A stretch of 64,000 nucleotides of DNA. It comes from [Limnothrix rosea] IAM M-220. GTDB lineage: Bacteria > Cyanobacteriota > Cyanobacteriia > Cyanobacteriales > MRBY01. The position numbers and the translations under genes were made by a program. The stretch lies in the NCBI RefSeq assembly GCF_001904615.1, contig NZ_MRBY01000002.1:80697-144696 (forward strand). The letters run 5' to 3'. A model generated the notes under the pieces. The model was not told where the DNA came from and searched no databases. It saw only the letters and a program-made list of their open reading frames with translations. Positions 56,401-63,721 of the stretch are shown here, one piece after another (the first letter of the stretch is position 1; every line of letters starts with the position of its first letter).

Positions 56401-56482
56401 TCTCCTGCAATTCCTAGAGCCACGTCATGTGACTGAAAATGTTCAACGTCAAGGTTTTGCACCTATTGAAGGAGTTGATTAA
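53468..56482 (+). CDS. putA: Bifunctional proline dehydrogenase / P5C dehydrogenase (PutA/PruA-like)
   Basis: 1004 residues. The N-terminal proline dehydrogenase part (about 1-470) has VSVKLTAFYSQFDPLD, VAVHFDMEHYEYKTLTL, VTMQGYLRDSYADL, VRLVKGAYWDQET and RVRVYCPYGKILPGMAYLIRRLLENTAN (read in parts). The C-terminal aldehyde dehydrogenase part (about 500-985) has SPWNFPFAIATGM, FTGSREVG, EMGGKN and catalytic Cys in GYSGQKCSACSR. It oxidises proline to glutamate via P5C. The DNA-binding domain of enterobacterial PutA is absent. From codon 694 to the stop, the gene is duplicated 6,552 bp downstream. A strong terminator follows. Confidence 0.96.
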   Translation: MQAQSPYETKTQAIAKELISATREKRSFFSKLQDQMRLDDKLLGWTMENPFLRVQLFRFIDTLPALKDNGEIARHLQQYLGDDTVELPAALKKILNFTEPNSPPAQIAAATISKSVETLAFKYISGENTKQLLKTVERLRKDKMAFTIDLLGEAVITESEAQQYQQTYLDLMADLAAEAKRWSKVNAIDEADGEALAKVQVSVKLTAFYSQFDPLDPAGSKANVAERVRLLLRHAKDLGVAVHFDMEHYEYKTLTLQILKEVLMEEEFRDRRDIGVTMQGYLRDSYADLEGLVAWAKERGTPITVRLVKGAYWDQETINALQNHWEQPVFNEKGATDINYERMTRLLLENHQYLYGAIASHNVRSQAVACAIAKELNIPRRNFECQVLYGMGDQLAKALVKEGYRVRVYCPYGKILPGMAYLIRRLLENTANSSFLRQNLEERPVEELIAPPTGDLNQTIHDIAASPIHFDAAPNTDYAEPDLRSKAEFALDEVKKQLGKRYLPFINGEYVQTENFVDSVNPSRSAELIGKVGQISQEQAQEAIAAAKAAFPAWKKTPATERANILRKAAEIMETRRHELNAWICLETGKTLREADPEVSEAIDFCRYYADEMERLAHGFDVKPDDLSQVRGFKKYDVCGETNRYHYQPRGIAVVISPWNFPFAIATGMTVAALVTGNCTLLKPAATSSVIGAKIAEILIEAGMPKGVFQFVPGRGSTVGNYMVKHPDVHLIAFTGSREVGCDIYANAAIVQPGQKHLKRVIAEMGGKNAIIVDDSADLDQAVAGVLHSAFGYSGQKCSACSRAIVMDAVHDTFVERLVEAVKSINVGETDNPSVKMGPVIDGSAQAKIKDYILKGKEQSTVAFETEVPDNGFYVSPTIFTGVKADHGIAQEEIFGPVLAVIKVSSFDEALEVANGTDYALTGGIYSRTPLSIERATEEFEVGNLYINRGITGAIVSRQPFGGFKMSGVGSKAGGPDYLLQFLEPRHVTENVQRQGFAPIEGVD

Positions 56483-56485
56483 CTC
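55547..56485 (+). repeat. Direct repeat, upstream copy (3' third of putA)
   Basis: This segment, within putA, matches 62099-63037 with no indels. I counted about 41 base differences, nearly all at third codon positions, so identity is about 95-96%; only one changes an amino acid (Gly to Ala in KADHGIA). The repeat ends at the stop codon, after which the two downstream sequences diverge. Confidence 0.93.
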
Positions 56486-56560
56486 ATAAAAGTAATATTT
56501 TTAGGTCAGATAAATAAGTGCAACCCTAGTACTTTGTAACAATATATTTCAGATTTTATC

Positions 56561-56583
56561 AGCACCCTAGAGGTGCTTTTTTT
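56561..56583 (+). terminator. Terminator after putA
   Basis: AGCACC pairs with GGTGCT around CTAGA, followed by TTTTTTT, 78 bases past the putA stop. It insulates the toxin operon from putA transcription. Confidence 0.85.
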
Positions 56584-56693
56584 ATTGGTTATGTTGTTCT
56601 AAACATTGATTTAAGCAAGAACAAGCACTTACGTAAATATATTTATTTTTTGTATTTTAACTTAGGTAAAACAGGCTTTTCTAGGATACAAAT

Positions 56694-58493
56694 ATGGACT
56701 TTTCCCAAATTCAGCCGGCATCATCTAGCGAAATTCAGTCCCTTCATATCAATGATGCAAAAGACTTATTAATGGTCTATGACCATCAAGCTAATGCGGG
56801 AGATCAAGTCGAAATGTTTTTGTCCCTTGCAGAAACGCAGCCTGATAAAGCACTCGGTCTATTTGCAACAGTGTTAGGAAAGACAAAAAATCTACCTAAG
56901 AAAGCGCTGGCTTTGCAAGGATTTGGACATTTAACAGATAGCTATAAAGTTTCTTTGGCTAGTGGTATGTCTTCGGAAAGCCAAGAATTACTAAAAATTC
57001 TCTGTAGCGAACTAAAAAATAAAACTAATGACCTTACAATTTGGGCTGCAACAGAAGCAATTCAAGGAATTGGTTTTCCAAGTCACTTGCTTGAACATTC
57101 TGAAGGGGGAGATCTATCAGAGTCGCCGCGAAGAATTAAAAAGGAAGTTCTTGAACGTAATCTACAGCAACTTCATAAAATCCAACGACTAGATAGTAAA
57201 GGTGAGTTTACGGCTGAATACGAAAGATTTTTGGAATTTTGGATTTATGGCCCTACGGAAGAACTATTAAAGTCTGAAGCTATCTATGGTCAAGCATTAG
57301 ATATAGTTAAGGATGTATTGTTTTTTACTCAAACGAGAGGAGCATACTTGGGTCTTGTTATTTCTCAAAACCCAGAAATTCAACAAGTCTCTTTTGAACA
57401 ACTTCAAAGCATATTAACTCAATACAAAAGTAGTAAAGACACATTCTTTAAAAAAAATCTAGAAGATAGTTTGAGTCGTTTTTTTAATAGCTCTGACCAA
57501 ACAGTTGATGATTTAAGAAAACTCTCTGATGCAGCTCTTTACCAAGAGAATGACATCCTGAGTATTGACTTTCAAAATTCTAATCAATCAGAATTGTATA
57601 CTTTTGCTCAATTCCTCAAACGAAAAAATGAAAGCATAAGTTCAATCTTTACAATGGCGACTAAAGTATGTTCTGTTTCCACGCTAAGTAAGATACTGCA
57701 AAATATTGAAGCTTCATATCAAGACGAAATTGTAAAGTCAATTACTGGAGTCCAACAACAATTAGATATTCTTGAAACAGAGAGCAGGAAGTTTAACGAT
57801 AACATTGGTGGTTTAAATAAGGCATTCAGTCAATTTAAAAAAGAACGTTTGCCGTCTACTGAAATTGAAAGTCAATCTCAAAAGTTTGCAAAGTGGCAAA
57901 ACGTAGTTATATTCGATTGTTCAAGTTATAGCTACAGCCAATATCAGAGTAAAAAAGAGGATCTAAATAATTTCAAGGAAGATTTCACTAAGAAAGTACA
58001 ACAAATAATTAGTGATTTATATTCTTCTTCTCAAAAACTTAATGTCAATTTTGACACAGTACTAGAAAATGCTCGAAATTTAATTATTTGGGGGGTGATC
58101 ATTTTAATTTGTACTTTTGCGTTTTCGTCATGTACCGGTTCTTTTGGATCTCGGTCAAATAACGTGACAGCTAAACAGGGAACTTCTACTACAGCAAGTA
58201 CGAAGCAATGGTATGAAAAAAACTACCCAAAAAATAGTTGTGGAACTCCAAAAGCTCCTAGTGCTGGTGAATGTTGGAATCCGGTATTTATTAGCTATAC
58301 GAATTCCAACTGGAGTGAAATCATTAACACTTGCAAAGATGTTCCTAAAGCTCAGTCTCAAAGTAGAGCAAGGCAAAGAGGCAAAATACAAATTGCGTCT
58401 TTTAATAGCGAGTCTGATGCTAAAGGTTTCGCTAAGTTTATGGATCAACACTACTCCGGCACTCCGTGGATAGGAGAAACGAAGTGTTACTAG
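56694..58493 (+). CDS. Membrane protein of the toxin operon: helical cytoplasmic part, one TM, SPOR-like tail
   Basis: 599 residues. Residues 1-~330 are alpha-helical and repeat-like (KALGLFATVLGKTKNLPKKALALQGFG), and ~335-460 are coiled-coil-like. One membrane helix (463-479, LIIWGVIILICTFAFSS) is followed by a Ser/Thr linker and a C-terminal outside domain with four cysteines. The last ~38 residues, KIQIASFNSESDAKGFAKFM, resemble the start of a SPOR peptidoglycan-binding domain (an inference). No known family was recognised as a whole. It is the first gene of an AT-rich operon with an FtsK-type ATPase, so it is a candidate secretion-channel or wall-anchoring component. Confidence 0.8.
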   Translation: MDFSQIQPASSSEIQSLHINDAKDLLMVYDHQANAGDQVEMFLSLAETQPDKALGLFATVLGKTKNLPKKALALQGFGHLTDSYKVSLASGMSSESQELLKILCSELKNKTNDLTIWAATEAIQGIGFPSHLLEHSEGGDLSESPRRIKKEVLERNLQQLHKIQRLDSKGEFTAEYERFLEFWIYGPTEELLKSEAIYGQALDIVKDVLFFTQTRGAYLGLVISQNPEIQQVSFEQLQSILTQYKSSKDTFFKKNLEDSLSRFFNSSDQTVDDLRKLSDAALYQENDILSIDFQNSNQSELYTFAQFLKRKNESISSIFTMATKVCSVSTLSKILQNIEASYQDEIVKSITGVQQQLDILETESRKFNDNIGGLNKAFSQFKKERLPSTEIESQSQKFAKWQNVVIFDCSSYSYSQYQSKKEDLNNFKEDFTKKVQQIISDLYSSSQKLNVNFDTVLENARNLIIWGVIILICTFAFSSCTGSFGSRSNNVTAKQGTSTTASTKQWYEKNYPKNSCGTPKAPSAGECWNPVFISYTNSNWSEIINTCKDVPKAQSQSRARQRGKIQIASFNSESDAKGFAKFMDQHYSGTPWIGETKCY

Positions 58494-58521
58494 TCATGTT
58501 TTAGTTGGAGGTTACATTGAA

Positions 58522-58695
58522 ATGATTAAATGGTTTTATATTGGAAGCGGATTACTTATTCTTTTAGGCATTTTGCAAATGTTTAATGTCCAAAGAGATA
58601 AATCTAGACAGGAAAATGAATCCTACAGGCTGAATAATCAAATTAACAGCCTAAGAGAAATTATTGATGTACTGCAGCAGAATTGGAAATCATGA
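58522..58695 (+). CDS. 57-residue TM/coiled-coil protein of the toxin operon
   Basis: MIKWFYIGSGLLILLGILQMF is one membrane helix; the rest (SRQENESYRLNNQINSLREI) is a short coiled coil ending QQNWKS. It starts at ATG 58522, with GGAGG ten bases upstream, and its TGA overlaps the ATG of the ATPase gene (ATGA). The strong ribosome-binding site and coupled stop/start make it very likely real. The topology (short N-terminus, TM, coiled coil) suggests an assembly or adaptor subunit for the ATPase. No homologue is recognised. Confidence 0.8.
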   Translation: MIKWFYIGSGLLILLGILQMFNVQRDKSRQENESYRLNNQINSLREIIDVLQQNWKS

Positions 58696-60731
58696 GCTTG
58701 TCTAATACCATTTGCTTCAAGTTGAATACGAAGTCTAATAATAAGTCTCAATCGAAAAACTTCGGTTTATTTCGTCTGACTGCATATGAACAACTTCTTA
58801 ATTCTCTTCAATCAACTTATTCTGATTTTTCCTTCTCTATTCGTCATTTATATAATCCTTCTGAAGAAGAAAAGCTTAAATCTTTTATACTAATCAGCTC
58901 AGGTTCTAACTCACCACATACTGGTAGTGCTCAAGTTTTAGCAGGTCAGTTAAAAGGAAGCTTAGGAAGATGGTACGAAGTAAAGGAACACAAGATTGAA
59001 CTCTTTGATTTGTTTGATTGGGTCGGCTCTATCAGTCATTTATGTAAGTTTGGGGAATTTGTCAACTCTAATGATCTCTCTACATATGTTCCTCATCCAT
59101 TACACTTGCCTAAAATATTTGAGTATGCAAATGACGATGATGATTTTATTTTATTAGATTTCCTAGAAGAAAATGAATCTGAGAAGTTGATTGTAGATAT
59201 TGTCCTCTCCAGAGATAAAAGTTTAGAGCAGAATCATACTCTAAGTAAAGCAATTAAAGAATCCAATCAAATACTAGAACGAAATAAGTCAACAAAAAAT
59301 ATTGATAAAATTTACGAGTATTACCAGTCTCATTACTTAGAAAATCCCTTATTTAATTATAGTATTCGTGCACTTGGAGCAAATGCTATTGATACAGTTG
59401 CTATATTGACAGCATTAAATGCTATTCTTACGCAGAGAAATAACAACTGTAAAAGTTTACAGCTTTACTCATTTGATGCAGGAAATTTTCTTTTCAAAGA
59501 TGGTTTAGATGCTGCACATAAGGCACAAGCTTTTACTGGATTCGAATGGCACGGTTGGAACACTGAACAAGGAAAGAACCTAGAAAACCAACATATTAAG
59601 AAAACGCGAAAATCGAAGGGGCTTTTATCTACTTGGGATGATGGATCATTAGATATACCAGAACCTGTTTTAACCTTTGAAGAATCCTTGCAGGCAGTTC
59701 AGGAACAGAAATTATTGTCGTCTATATCTGACAAAAATCAGAGTGGTATAGAATCGAAAGAGCTTGTTCTCCGAGGCAGCTCGGCATTATCTAAAGCTCA
59801 CAAAGCGAAAATCCCCACTATTGCCAATCTTAAGCCTTTACACCATCTGACTACATATTCAGAATTCTCAAAATTCATCAGATTTTTTGCTTCTTGTATG
59901 CCTGAACAACAACAGAATGCTTGTCAATTTCAAGATGAAGAGATTTTCACGAAATATCGACACCTTATTACAAAAGATACATATATAGTTGGATTAGATG
60001 ATAATGAAGAGCCAGTGCTTTCTTCTTGGGCAGAAATTCCACATCGCCTTATTGCAGGTTTGCCCGGCTCAGGAAAAACTAATTTTCTAAATTGGATTGT
60101 GTTCCAATTCCTATTTGTTAACCCACGAAGGAAAATCTATATTTCTGATTTCGGTGGTGTTGACTTCCAATACTTACAAGACCTTAACTTAAATGTTGAG
60201 ATTGTAGATGAGCTTGACGACTGTGTTGATTTCGTAGAGAAAATTCACCAAGAAGAGTATGAAAGACGTTTAGGCTTAATGAAGCAGTATAAGGTCTCAA
60301 ATATTAAATCTCTGGAACAAGAAGGAGTGGATATCGACAGAACGCTATGGATTATCGACGAAGCGGCAGATATCGCCGATGCCCAATACAAGGTCAAGGG
60401 AACAATTGAGAAACGCTTAAAAGAATATGCCCGTAAAGGACGAAAATACGGAATCCAAGTTTTGTATTGCACACAGCGTCCCACTACTGAAGTTGTCTCT
60501 AAACAAGTGACAGACCAGTGCGAAGAAAAAAACATTTTTAGAGTTTCCCCCGATGCCAGTCAGCGTATGCTTAATGATGCGATCGCCGGAACGATTACGC
60601 CAGATCAACGCGGGCGATGTTGGCTAGATGGTCACGCTGGCAGAATGTTTGTAAATGTACCAAAAATAGAGAAGCCAGAGGGTAGTACCATTGCAGTAGA
60701 AGATACTCTTTGGAGACACTTCATCAAGTAG
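58692..60731 (+). CDS. FtsK/SpoIIIE-type ATPase of the toxin operon
   Basis: 679 residues from ATG 58692 (MSLSNTICFKLNTKSN). The N-terminal ~390 residues are unrecognised, with an alpha/beta part (GANAIDTVAILTALNAIL). The C-terminal motor has Walker A GLPGSGKTN (456-464), IYISDFGGVDFQYL, Walker B LWIIDEAADI (552-561), and ARKGRKYGIQVLYCTQRPTTEVV (read in parts), the sensor region of FtsK/SpoIIIE and EssC-type ATPases. No membrane helices and no gamma DNA-reading domain are seen. Next to small helical proteins and a toxin, it is more likely a secretion motor than a chromosome translocase. That role is inference. Confidence 0.85.
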   Translation: MSLSNTICFKLNTKSNNKSQSKNFGLFRLTAYEQLLNSLQSTYSDFSFSIRHLYNPSEEEKLKSFILISSGSNSPHTGSAQVLAGQLKGSLGRWYEVKEHKIELFDLFDWVGSISHLCKFGEFVNSNDLSTYVPHPLHLPKIFEYANDDDDFILLDFLEENESEKLIVDIVLSRDKSLEQNHTLSKAIKESNQILERNKSTKNIDKIYEYYQSHYLENPLFNYSIRALGANAIDTVAILTALNAILTQRNNNCKSLQLYSFDAGNFLFKDGLDAAHKAQAFTGFEWHGWNTEQGKNLENQHIKKTRKSKGLLSTWDDGSLDIPEPVLTFEESLQAVQEQKLLSSISDKNQSGIESKELVLRGSSALSKAHKAKIPTIANLKPLHHLTTYSEFSKFIRFFASCMPEQQQNACQFQDEEIFTKYRHLITKDTYIVGLDDNEEPVLSSWAEIPHRLIAGLPGSGKTNFLNWIVFQFLFVNPRRKIYISDFGGVDFQYLQDLNLNVEIVDELDDCVDFVEKIHQEEYERRLGLMKQYKVSNIKSLEQEGVDIDRTLWIIDEAADIADAQYKVKGTIEKRLKEYARKGRKYGIQVLYCTQRPTTEVVSKQVTDQCEEKNIFRVSPDASQRMLNDAIAGTITPDQRGRCWLDGHAGRMFVNVPKIEKPEGSTIAVEDTLWRHFIK

Positions 60732-60771
60732 CACTTACTTATTTACTTTTCGATTGTTTACTAAGAAGAAA

Positions 60772-60990
60772 ATGAATTTAATTGAAGTAATTGAAGAGTT
60801 TCGCCAAATGATTAAAGAGCTTGTAGATAGACTTGAAGAGATCGATTCTGTGTCTCAAGGTATTCCTTCTACTGAAGCAGAACAATTAAGCAATAAATTT
60901 GCTGTCTTGATGGATAATTTAGAAGAGGTTGGTTCTCGCCTCAATACAAGTACTGAACTTTTGGACGAAATTCGTGACCGATGGGGATAA
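60772..60990 (+). CDS. 72-residue helical partner protein (WXG100/Lap-like)
   Basis: MNLIEVIEEFRQMIKELVDRL ... ELLDEIRDRWG: two amphipathic helices predicted, ending in WG. It starts at ATG 60772 (an earlier TTG is not favoured). It aligns without gaps along its whole length to the first 72 residues of the next protein, 24 of 72 identical. The classical WXG turn is absent, but the small paired helical proteins, the FtsK-type motor and the toxin together recall type VII substrates and their Lap/WXG100 partners. It lies 6 bp before the toxin gene. Confidence 0.85.
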   Translation: MNLIEVIEEFRQMIKELVDRLEEIDSVSQGIPSTEAEQLSNKFAVLMDNLEEVGSRLNTSTELLDEIRDRWG

Positions 60991-60996
60991 TATATA

Positions 60997-61674
60997 ATGT
61001 CTCTATCAGAAGAAATTGCAAGTTTTCGAGTAAATTTAGCTAGAACATTATCTTGCCTTTATACAATTCATCAGGCTTCGGAGGATTTACTAGAGTCTTC
61101 AGCAGAGGAAATTTCGTTAAAACTCGCTAAACTTCAGGATTTGTTATCAGAAGTTTCTGACTGTCATCAGTCATCAGTTAACTACCTTGTAGACATTGAC
61201 CAACAGTGGGGAAGCGGACAGTTCTCGAAATCTTCTAAAGTGAACCGTAGCAATCATCAAAGTGCTGCTTTAAAGTCTAATAAAAAGAAGAAAATCGACG
61301 AGTTGCAATCTCTTGTAGACTACCGAGAGAAAATGGGTTTTCCAGTAGCAGGTAGCGAAGAAGATAATGCCACAGTTACTAAGTTACAAATAGGAGACAA
61401 GACTTACTTTGGCGTTAACTCCAGCCGAAATCCAAATCGCCGGAAGATTACATTAAGAGTCAATTTCATCTCCCGTACCCATGCCGAAGCAGATGTCTTC
61501 CAACAAGCTTTTGATGCTGGAGTACGAAGTGATTATGTAAAATTAGTGGTAGATCGTGATCCTTGCCGAGCCTGCGGTTTGAGGGGTGGCATCAAGGGAA
61601 TGGCAAGACAACTAGGAGTCAAAACCCTCGAAATTATTAGTCCCAGCGGTCGTCAAATTATTCAAATAACTTGA
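60997..61674 (+). CDS. Polymorphic toxin: helical export domain plus deaminase-like domain
   Basis: 225 residues. Residues 1-72 are paralogous to the preceding 72-residue protein. A Lys/Ser-rich linker (73-110) follows. The C-terminal ~100 residues hold the deaminase zinc/catalytic pattern HAE (162-164) and PCRAC (189-193), with GDKTYFGVNSSRN, FQQAFDAGV and GGIKGMARQLGVKTLEIISPSGR (read in parts). This is the layout of BURPS668_1122/SCP1.201-type deaminase toxins that act on nucleic acids or nucleotides. No signal peptide or TM, which agrees with export by a dedicated motor. An Imm1-like gene follows directly. Toxicity is inferred. Confidence 0.88.
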   Translation: MSLSEEIASFRVNLARTLSCLYTIHQASEDLLESSAEEISLKLAKLQDLLSEVSDCHQSSVNYLVDIDQQWGSGQFSKSSKVNRSNHQSAALKSNKKKKIDELQSLVDYREKMGFPVAGSEEDNATVTKLQIGDKTYFGVNSSRNPNRRKITLRVNFISRTHAEADVFQQAFDAGVRSDYVKLVVDRDPCRACGLRGGIKGMARQLGVKTLEIISPSGRQIIQIT

Positions 61675-61684
61675 GATTTTTATT

Positions 61685-62098
61685 ATGTTTATCTCCTACT
61701 TCTCATTTGAAAATTGGCAAGGTAACAGAAACGATTTAGTGACGAAAGCAGTAGAAAACTGGTCAGACATTGAAACGGAAATCCGTCGCCTCAATGCGAA
61801 AACACAAACCTTAGTCACGCTGGAAACCGAAGACGAAGTACATATGGCAATTGGTGGGGGTCAAGGACAGTATGTCGCTTATGTTGCCCTAGCAGACGAA
61901 AGTTTTCACAACATCATTGATCCATCTAAATCAGAGCGCGAAGTGAACGTCATGGTTGGCGGGCAAGAAAGTCCATATCCAGAAAAACAATGTGTTGCTC
62001 TTGAAACTGTTTTGCAAGCTGCCAAAACCTTTGCAGAAAGTGGACAGATGGATAAAACCGTAGTTTGGGAAGAAGATCTCGCCCTTGAGTTAGTTTAG
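61685..62098 (+). CDS. Imm1-family immunity protein
   Basis: 137 residues. Features of Imm1: LVTLETEDEVHMAIGGGQGQYVAYV, EREVNVMVGGQESPYPEKQCVALETVLQAAKTFAESGQMDKTVVWEED (read in parts). Imm1 proteins are known partners of deaminase toxins. It begins 10 bp after the toxin stop with a weak ribosome-binding site. Its stop TAG (62096-62098) is followed immediately by the second putA copy, so the element edge is right at this codon. Confidence 0.88.
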   Translation: MFISYFSFENWQGNRNDLVTKAVENWSDIETEIRRLNAKTQTLVTLETEDEVHMAIGGGQGQYVAYVALADESFHNIIDPSKSEREVNVMVGGQESPYPEKQCVALETVLQAAKTFAESGQMDKTVVWEEDLALELV

Positions 62099-63034
62099 AA
62101 AATCGCCGAAATTCTCATCGAAGCCGGAATGCCCAAAGGTGTGTTCCAGTTTGTGCCGGGGCGGGGTTCTACCGTTGGTAACTACATGGTGAAACATCCC
62201 GATGTGCATCTAATCGCGTTCACTGGTTCCCGCGAAGTGGGTTGTGATATTTATGCGAATGCGGCGATCGTGCAACCCGGTCAAAAGCATCTCAAGCGCG
62301 TCATTGCGGAGATGGGTGGTAAGAATGCCATCATCGTCGATGACAGTGCCGACCTCGATCAAGCGGTGGCGGGTGTGCTCCATTCTGCCTTTGGTTATAG
62401 CGGTCAAAAGTGTTCAGCTTGTTCCCGTGCCATTGTGATGGATGCGGTGCATGACACCTTCGTCGAGCGTCTGGTGGAAGCGGTGAAATCCATTAATGTC
62501 GGTGAAACGGATAATCCCAGCGTCAAGATGGGGCCTGTGATTGACGGCTCTGCCCAAGCAAAAATCAAAGACTACATTCTCAAGGGTAAGGAGCAATCCA
62601 CCGTCGCCTTTGAAACCGAAGTTCCGGACAATGGTTTCTATGTGTCGCCCACGATTTTCACTGGGGTAAAAGCTGACCATGCGATCGCCCAAGAGGAGAT
62701 TTTTGGGCCAGTGCTGGCGGTGATTAAGGTGAGTTCCTTTGATGAGGCGTTAGAGGTTGCCAATGGCACGGACTATGCGCTGACTGGTGGGATTTACTCG
62801 CGTACTCCCCTCTCCATTGAGCGGGCAACGGAGGAGTTTGAAGTGGGTAATCTTTATATCAATCGGGGGATTACGGGGGCGATCGTCTCGCGTCAACCGT
62901 TTGGTGGCTTCAAGATGTCTGGTGTTGGTTCCAAGGCTGGTGGCCCTGATTATCTCCTGCAATTCCTAGAGCCACGTCATGTAACTGAGAACGTTCAACG
63001 TCAAGGTTTTGCACCCATCGAAGGGGTTGATTAA
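62099..63034 (+). pseudogene. 5'-truncated putA fragment (aldehyde dehydrogenase C-terminal half)
   Basis: In-frame copy of putA codons 694-1004. It keeps catalytic Cys in GQKCSACSR but lacks the proline dehydrogenase half and the first part of the NAD domain, so it cannot be a working enzyme on its own. An internal ATG at 62129 could give a 301-residue protein, but no good ribosome-binding site is apparent. It differs from putA by one residue and about 41 silent bases. It contains a full HIP1 site (GCGATCGC, about 62681) where putA has GGGATCGC. Confidence 0.9.
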
Positions 63035-63037
63035 TTG
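62099..63037 (+). repeat. Direct repeat, downstream copy (3' third of putA)
   Basis: Partner of the repeat at 55547-56485, offset 6,552 bp with no indels. The flanks differ: 'AAAATCGCC' follows the imm1 stop at the left edge, and at the right GTTGATTAA leads into unrelated DNA. Recombination between the copies would remove the toxin operon and restore one putA. Confidence 0.93.
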
Positions 63038-63195
63038 ATGAAATAACGGCGATCGCTCTTCTGCTGTGAGGTGGGAGAGCGACCTCAAAAATTTAGAGTA
63101 AAAAATCATAAAAACTGTGCTTAACTAGAGTCATTCGTACTACAGTTACATTGAAATTCGAGCTTTTCTAGCATTGGACTAAGGACTTCACGAGA

Positions 63196-63720
63196 GTGGC
63201 TGAGAAGAAAAATACAAAAGACAATCCCAAAAAAGAACTTTTTAGCTATGGCTTGGTTCAAGCCGTATCTGCGATTCATGAATTTTCTGTGTTAGAAGCA
63301 GATCATAATTTGGATGCTTCAGGGTTAGACCTGACCATTGCATCTCCTTATGAAATTAATGGAATAGATGGAGGAAAATTAGATCTTCAAGTCAAGTGTA
63401 CATCGCAAAAATTATCTGAAACTTCTGATTCTTTTAGGTACTCAATACCAGTCAAGAATTACAATTGGTTGATCAAAGAAAAAGTTTCTGTCAAAAGAGT
63501 TCTTATTGTAGTTCTAGTGCCTAGGAATGTTGAATCTTGGCTATTGATTTCACCAGAAAAAATTGTCGCTCAAAACTGTATTTACTGGATTGATTTAGTT
63601 GGGGAAGAAGAAACATCAAATTCCTCTAATATAACAATTAGCATCCCTAAAGATAATATTTTAACTCCCGATGCTCTCTTTGAAATAATGAAAGAATCTG
63701 TCGACAGATTATTTGGTTAA
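63196..63720 (+). CDS. DUF4365-like PD-(D/E)XK nuclease-fold protein
   Basis: 174 residues from GTG 63196 (MAEKKNTKDNPKKELFSYGLVQAVSA). GLDLTI...LDLQVKC gives a D...QxK core like that of DUF4365 and related PD-(D/E)XK folds. FSYGLVQAVSAIHEFSVLEADHNLD is the usual N-terminal start of this family. These proteins occur in accessory and defence-rich regions. A 79-residue gene follows after one base, so they form a pair. Alternative starts are possible. Confidence 0.75.
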   Translation: MAEKKNTKDNPKKELFSYGLVQAVSAIHEFSVLEADHNLDASGLDLTIASPYEINGIDGGKLDLQVKCTSQKLSETSDSFRYSIPVKNYNWLIKEKVSVKRVLIVVLVPRNVESWLLISPEKIVAQNCIYWIDLVGEEETSNSSNITISIPKDNILTPDALFEIMKESVDRLFG

Positions 63721-63721
63721 A

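Noticed and set aside
63035..63195. CGCTCT...AGAGCG hairpin after the truncated putA copy as a terminator
   Set aside because: A 6-bp stem with a long loop and no T-run; not a convincing terminator.
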